This document shows, piece by piece, positions 54,360 to 64,000 of a stretch of 64,000 nucleotides of DNA. Where the stretch lies: assembly GCF_047511655.1 (NCBI RefSeq), contig NC_133390.1, forward strand, positions 168,164,083 through 168,228,082, given 5' to 3'. This DNA comes from Castor canadensis. Lineage: Eukaryota > Chordata > Mammalia > Rodentia > Castoridae. The translations under genes were made by a program, and so were the position numbers. Numbering within the stretch: the stretch's first letter is position 1; each line of letters begins with the position of its first letter. The notes beneath the pieces are model-generated. The model was not told where the DNA came from. It searched no databases and was given only the letters and a program-made list of their open reading frames with translations.

Positions 54360-54969
54360 GTCCCAGCCATGAGATAGGCCAACTGGCGCCAGGAACTATT
54401 TTGGGCGGCGAGCTCAGACGGTGACCGCAGAGGGGACCATGTAAGGCATTTCTTCCCACCCCCCTTCCCACTTCCCGGAGTCTCTGCCCGGGGGTCCTAG
54501 CGCCGCTTGCTTAAGCATTCCGCCCAGAACAGGTCCCCCGGAGGCTGGGGGCCCGGCCATCCACACCCAGATCATCTGATCGCTGACACACGGACGACGC
54601 TCCGCGAGGACCGCGGACCTTCACCAGGCAATTGACCGTTCCTGCCCTTGTGGCCCACAGAGGAGGAAGAATGACGACTGTCACGTGACGACGGAACCCA
54701 TGTGATTCGGAGTACACATGACTTCCAGGCTTCTGGTGCCTCCTGGCCAGTAAGGACGCAGGGAAGCAGAGGTGAGGACTCCAGGGCTGGAAGGGATCCC
54801 CGAGCTCGGGGGTCGGTGGGCGGCGAAGGAGGCTCAGCCGGTGGGATCTGAGACAGGTCAGGGGCTCCCCACGGCCAGGCGCGCCAGCTCCTTTCCAGGG
54901 GCCGCTGCCCGGAAGCGCCGGGGAGCGAGGGAGCTGGTAAACACCCCGCACCGCCACTTCCTTACGCAG
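54360..54969. promoter_or_regulatory. Bidirectional NEURL2/CTSA promoter with CLEAR element
   Basis: The start codons are divergent and 610 bases apart. GTCACGTGAC at 54680-54689 is a perfect match to the ten-base CLEAR palindrome bound by TFEB/TFE3, regulators of lysosomal genes. A non-coding CTSA exon 1 probably ends at 54771 (CAGAG then GTGAGG), and exon 2 begins right at the CTSA ATG (acceptor TTACGCAG ending at 54969). Read through that junction, an in-frame TAA (54751-54753) precedes the ATG, which fixes 54970 as the start. Confidence 0.75.
54680..54689. promoter_or_regulatory. CLEAR (TFEB) box, GTCACGTGAC
   Basis: A perfect palindromic CLEAR motif about 80-90 bases upstream of the predicted end of CTSA exon 1. 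CTSA is a lysosomal gene of the kind controlled by TFEB. Its use in this species is inferred. Confidence 0.75.
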
Positions 54970-60450
<5,481 letters not shown>

Positions 60451-60659
60451 TAACCCAGGGGACCAGTGGAAGTCCCCAATGCCTGATCCGGCTCTTCCCA
60501 GCCTCTTCTGCCAGGAGGGAGGTCTTTCTCCATGCAGAATGCCCCTATGAGGCAGGTCTCTGCTTCAGAACTGCCTCCCTGCACTTCGCACAGCCCTGTG
60601 CATCCCAGACTGGGCCCTAGTGTCTCACACAGCCAGCCAGCCTAGGGGCAAGTTAGCAC

Positions 60660-60665
60660 TTTATT
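60660..60665 (-). terminator. PLTP: Poly(A) signal of PLTP (AATAAA on the minus strand)
   Basis: TTTATT on the plus strand, 300 bases past the PLTP stop. It lies to the left of the CTSA signals, so the two 3'UTRs would overlap. Confidence 0.75.
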
Positions 60666-60795
60666 CCTGTGGCAGTGCCTGGCCTGGGTGGCCTGGCCCC
60701 ATCCCTGCTTTAAAAAAATGCCCTTCTTGGTAGATTGACCCCATCCCAGGACCCCAACACAGCTGTCAGGACAGCCCAAGGGGAGGGGTGGACGG

Positions 60796-60831
60796 ATTAA
60801 AATTGATGGATTGACTGATTATGGAATTAAA
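60796..60831 (+). terminator. CTSA: Poly(A) signals of CTSA (two ATTAAA)
   Basis: ATTAAA occurs at 60796-60801 and again at 60826-60831, about 350-380 bases after the CTSA stop. No AATAAA occurs on the plus strand between the stop and these sites. Confidence 0.65.
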
Positions 60832-60964
60832 TTGGGTACAGCTTCAAACTCCAAATTCTCTGTGGCACTTGAGGCTAGAGGGAACTACAGACTGTGGAGG
60901 AGGAAAAGGCTGGGGGTCAGGGGTGGAGGCCCAAATGCCAGCTGCCAGGGTGGGGATTAAGGAC

Positions 60965-63927
60965 TTAGACTGCTGCTGTGGAAGGCAGAGGGGCACTGGA
61001 GGGCTCCAGGGGCCTGGCATTGGCAGGCCTGTTCTTGTCGATCACTTCTCGAAGCCCTTTGGCGAAGTGGAGGTCAGCCCCGATGGTGAGGAAGCCCTGT
61101 GCAGTGGGGCAGAGGGAGTCTGGTTCATTCATTCAGTTACTGAGACCAGAACTGAGACAGAACCCTTGGCCTTGAGGGGTTCTCAAGTCTAGTGGGAGAG
61201 ACAGTCAGCAAAGTGGTTCTCCTGACTGTGTCAGGGGTGCTAAAGGGAGGCTGCAGGTCAGACTAGGGGCGCCAAGGAGGGCTTACTGGAGGAGGTGACC
61301 TGTCAGCTACGGTTGGAAAGATAGCAGCTGGTTGGGGCAGGGGTGGTGAAATATTCCAAGAAAACACTCCTGAGAAAGGGCTGGAGGAGTCTGATAAGAC
61401 TAAAGCAGCAGGGTGGATCAGGGGTGTAGTTCAGGTAGTAAAGTGCTTCAGTGCTCAGTAACACACACACATGCACACACATACCTTAAAGCAGGTGGGG
61501 GGCAGTTGGTGAGGGGGGACTGAGATAGGAACTGGAAAGGCAATGGGGAACTAGAAGGAGGGGAAAGCTTTGACCTCCACCCCCTGGAGCCTCCACTATC
61601 CACTCACCGCGTGATTTGTTACCACCTCCCGCACGAAGTCAATTCCCTCAGGTAGGGGGATCTGCACCCCATGCCAGGTCCGCTCTGTGGGTGGGAGCAG
61701 CTGGCTCATTCTGGGCCCCCCCCAGCTCTACCACCACCCCTCCCACCTCAAGTCTTACCATTGAGCATAGGCATCACCCCGATCTGTAACAGCGTCTTCA
61801 GAGGGGTCTGGAGTGGGATGAGCTGCAGGGAAAGAGGGGCACACACAGGGCAGCTTGGGCAGGGGGCTCCCCAAGCAGCTGCCAGTAGGCCCCACCCCTC
61901 CACTGCCCTCAACTCACTGCCAGTGACTCCAGCGCAGACTGGTTCGAGTAGATTTGGAACCTGCCCAAAGAGAAACAAGAGCCCTGTGGCCATGACACCT
62001 AAAAGCTCCCCTGCCTGGGATCCCCGAGTTTCAGCTTTCTAGGGGGCTCTACCACTTCCCAGGGGCGCAGCCTTGAGTGACTCAGTTCTCTGCTTTTCAT
62101 CTGGTTTATACTTTTTTTTTTTAAAGCCACTTCTCTATGCCGGATGGCTGCTGCTCACTCTGCAGGTGTTGTTTGTTTTATTTAACAAACCTCTGAGTGT
62201 GCCGGGCTTGATGGTGCACACCTGTGATCCCAGCACTTGGGAGGACTGTGCTGGAAGATCATGTGTTCAAGGCCAACCTGGGCTCACAGGGAGTTCCAGA
62301 CCATCCTGGGCTACATAGAGAGACCCTATCTTAAGCAAACAAACAAAAAAACCCTTACGTGATTCTAAGCTTGTTTAAAAAATTAAATATTGGCCGGGTG
62401 CTGGTAGCTCACATCTGTAATCCTAGCTATTCAGGAGGCAGAGATCAGAAAGATCACAGTTGGAAGCCAGCCCAGGCAAATAGTTAAAGAATCCCTATCT
62501 GGAAAAAACCCATCACCAAAAAGGGCTGATGGAGTGGCTCAAAGTGTAGGCCCTAAGTTCAAGCCCTAGTTCCAGGTAAAAAAAAAAAAAAAAGTTAAAT
62601 GTTATCCAGGTGCCAGTGGCCCACACCTGCAGTCCGAAGCTACTTGGAAAGCTGAGATCAGGAGGATCACGGTTAGACACCAGCTCGGGGAAATAGTTTG
62701 TGACACCCCATCTCCAAAATAACACGGACTGGAGGTGTGACTCAAGCAGTAGAACGTCCGCTTTATAAGCACAAAGCCCTGAGTTCAAATCCCAGTCCCA
62801 CAAAAAAGTAGATAGTGGGGGTTGGGGGCATAGCTCAAGTGATGGAGCACCTGCCAAGCAAGCACAAGGCCCTGAATTTAAACCCCAGTACTGAAAAAAA
62901 AAGTTTTTAAAAATTTTTTTTAAATGCCAGTTGATTCAGACCTTATTAACAACCCTAAGAATTGGACATTTGATAGATGAGGAAAATGAAGGCCAGGGAG
63001 GTGAAATAACTTGCCTGATGTCACACAGCTGTAAGTATCAGAACCTGCCTTTAGAATCTGAGCTCCTATTACCCTGCATTATCTCATTTACCCCCCTAGA
63101 ACCGCATGGTCCAATAGAATTTTCTGCAGAAAGTTCTGCATTCTATGCTGCCCACTGTAATAGCCACAAGCTATATTATGGCTAATGAAATGTGGCTTGG
63201 TGCACCTGAGCCGCTATTTAATTGAGATTAATTTAGATATAAATGGTCACATGGCTAGTGGCTATCACAAGGGACAGTATAGCCCTAGAAAGTAGATGCT
63301 ATTTTTATCTATATTTGGCGGTGGGGGAGAGGGAGAGAATGAGCCTTTGAGAGAGAAAATAAGTGGGGGGAAGGGGGGAGAAATGACCTTAACATTATAT
63401 GTACATATGAATAAAAGGAAAAAAAAAAAAAAGAGAAAATAACTTGTCTTAAAATCACAAAGCTATGTTTTGCTTAAATTTCTGCCAAAACCCATGTCCT
63501 CATCTGCTGTGTGACTGAGAGCATGTCATTTAGTCTTGCTGGGCCAATTTGCTTGTCTCTAATAATACCTGCTTTACCTGTCCTCCGGAGTCATGTGAAA
63601 ACACAGAAGAGACGCTTTATTTTATTTTGGAGGTACTGGGGATTGACCTCAGTGCCTTGCTTTATCACTTGAGCCACAGGAGTTGTTTTAAGAAAACACT
63701 TTCCTATGTATTAGCAAAGACCAACCCCAGCTTGCCAAGGGGCTTGCAGGTCTGGTTCAGTTTTCGCTCCAGTGTTCATCTGGGTAGTTGTGTTATCCTG
63801 AAGATGTTAAGGTTCAGAGAGGTTAAGGGCCTGCCCAGGATCTCTGCCCGTCTGCATACCTGCGCAGGTCCAACCTCGTGCGCAGCGCCTTGCCTCGAAG
63901 TGCCATCTTGGCGCTGAGACGGGCTTC
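60965..63927 (-). CDS. PLTP: PLTP, phospholipid transfer protein (last five coding exons, partial)
   Basis: Exons in transcript order: 63927-63860, 61960-61918, 61822-61759, 61684-61608 and 61096-60965 (stop TAA at 60965-60967). They join in phase to 127 residues, the C-terminal quarter of a protein of about 493. The 5' exons are beyond the right edge. The piece is part of the C-terminal barrel of the BPI/LBP/CETP lipid-transfer fold (ARLSAKMALRGKALRT, LLQIGVMPMLNERTW, GFLTIGADLHFAKGLR). PLTP is secreted, moves phospholipids between lipoproteins and remodels HDL. The tail ends LPSTAAV, as in human, but is a few residues longer before it. It is tail to tail with CTSA. Confidence 0.95.
61097..61607. 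other. PLTP last intron
   Basis: Contains a short, truncated ID-like sequence with a CA-rich end (about 61420-61485). Nothing else recognised. Confidence 0.45.
61961..63859. repeat. PLTP intron: SINEs and an hAT-like element
   Basis: Plus-strand B1-like 62205-62345, dimer 62394-62595, dimer of the 'gtgactcaagcagtag' subtype 62605-62805, ID 62815-62900. MIR-like sequence at 62930-63070. An hAT-like element at 63100-63290, the same family as the copy at 14619. An A-run at 63418-63432, and a minus-strand ID fragment at about 63625-63690. Confidence 0.65.
63100..63290. mobile_element. Old hAT-like DNA transposon fragment, second copy
   Basis: Shares 'tccaatagaattttctgcag', 'gtaatagccacaagctat', 'gaaatgtggcttggtgcac' and 'ctagtggctatc' with the element at 14619-14800; both fit one ancient family with an AT-rich middle. 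Confidence 0.5.
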
Positions 63928-64000
63928 CTGTGGGGAAGTGTGGAGGATGTTATGGACCCCAAAGATCCACAGCCACTTCCCATTGATACCCTCCCCCCAA

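Overview
This window is vertebrate nuclear DNA from a placental mammal, almost certainly a rodent. Genes are split by GT-AG introns, CpG-rich promoters are present, and the non-coding DNA is packed with 7SL-derived (B1-like) and tRNA-derived (ID-like) SINEs, many fused head to tail as B1-ID dimers. That dimer, the slow protein divergence from human (NEURL2 and ZSWIM3 have the human lengths by my recollection) and the SINE wording fit a castorimorph such as beaver (Castor). The species is inference from memory of the repeats; the gene identities do not depend on it.

The gene order matches the human 20q13.12 block: TNNC2(-), SNX21(+), ACOT8(-), ZSWIM3(+), ZSWIM1(+), SPATA25(-), NEURL2(-), CTSA(+), PLTP(-). 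Positions 1-4800 hold a probable first exon of TNNC2 (an ATG followed at once by a splice donor) and a MEF2/CArG-like muscle module. Positions 4.9-11.5 kb hold SNX21 with its CpG island and a GC-AG first intron. ACOT8 (11.6-26.7 kb) is tail to tail with SNX21 and shares a CpG/ETS/CCAAT bidirectional promoter with ZSWIM3 (27.2-44.6 kb, one 15.3-kb intron). ZSWIM1 (47.8-49.2 kb) is a related gene with a single coding exon. SPATA25 (50.3-51.4 kb) and NEURL2 (52.8-54.4 kb) read leftwards. NEURL2 is head to head with CTSA (55.0-60.5 kb), and CTSA is tail to tail with PLTP, whose last five coding exons end the window.

The genes do not form one pathway. They serve endosomal sorting (SNX21), peroxisomal acyl-CoA hydrolysis (ACOT8), SWIM-domain proteins of unknown role (ZSWIM3/1), testis (SPATA25), muscle ubiquitination (NEURL2), the lysosome (CTSA) and plasma lipid transfer (PLTP). 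They are linked by shared promoters and converging 3' ends.

Ancient repeats include MIR, MER2 and another Tigger-type element, MER5A-like and other hAT-like fragments, an MLT1-type LTR fossil and two further LTR-like fossils. I found no prokaryotic or viral system and no clearly new gene. The best leads are cis-regulatory (a perfect CLEAR palindrome at CTSA, palindromic CCAAT sites at ZSWIM1), splice oddities in SNX21, an extra residue in the excised CTSA peptide, and the transposase-like core of the ZSWIM pair.
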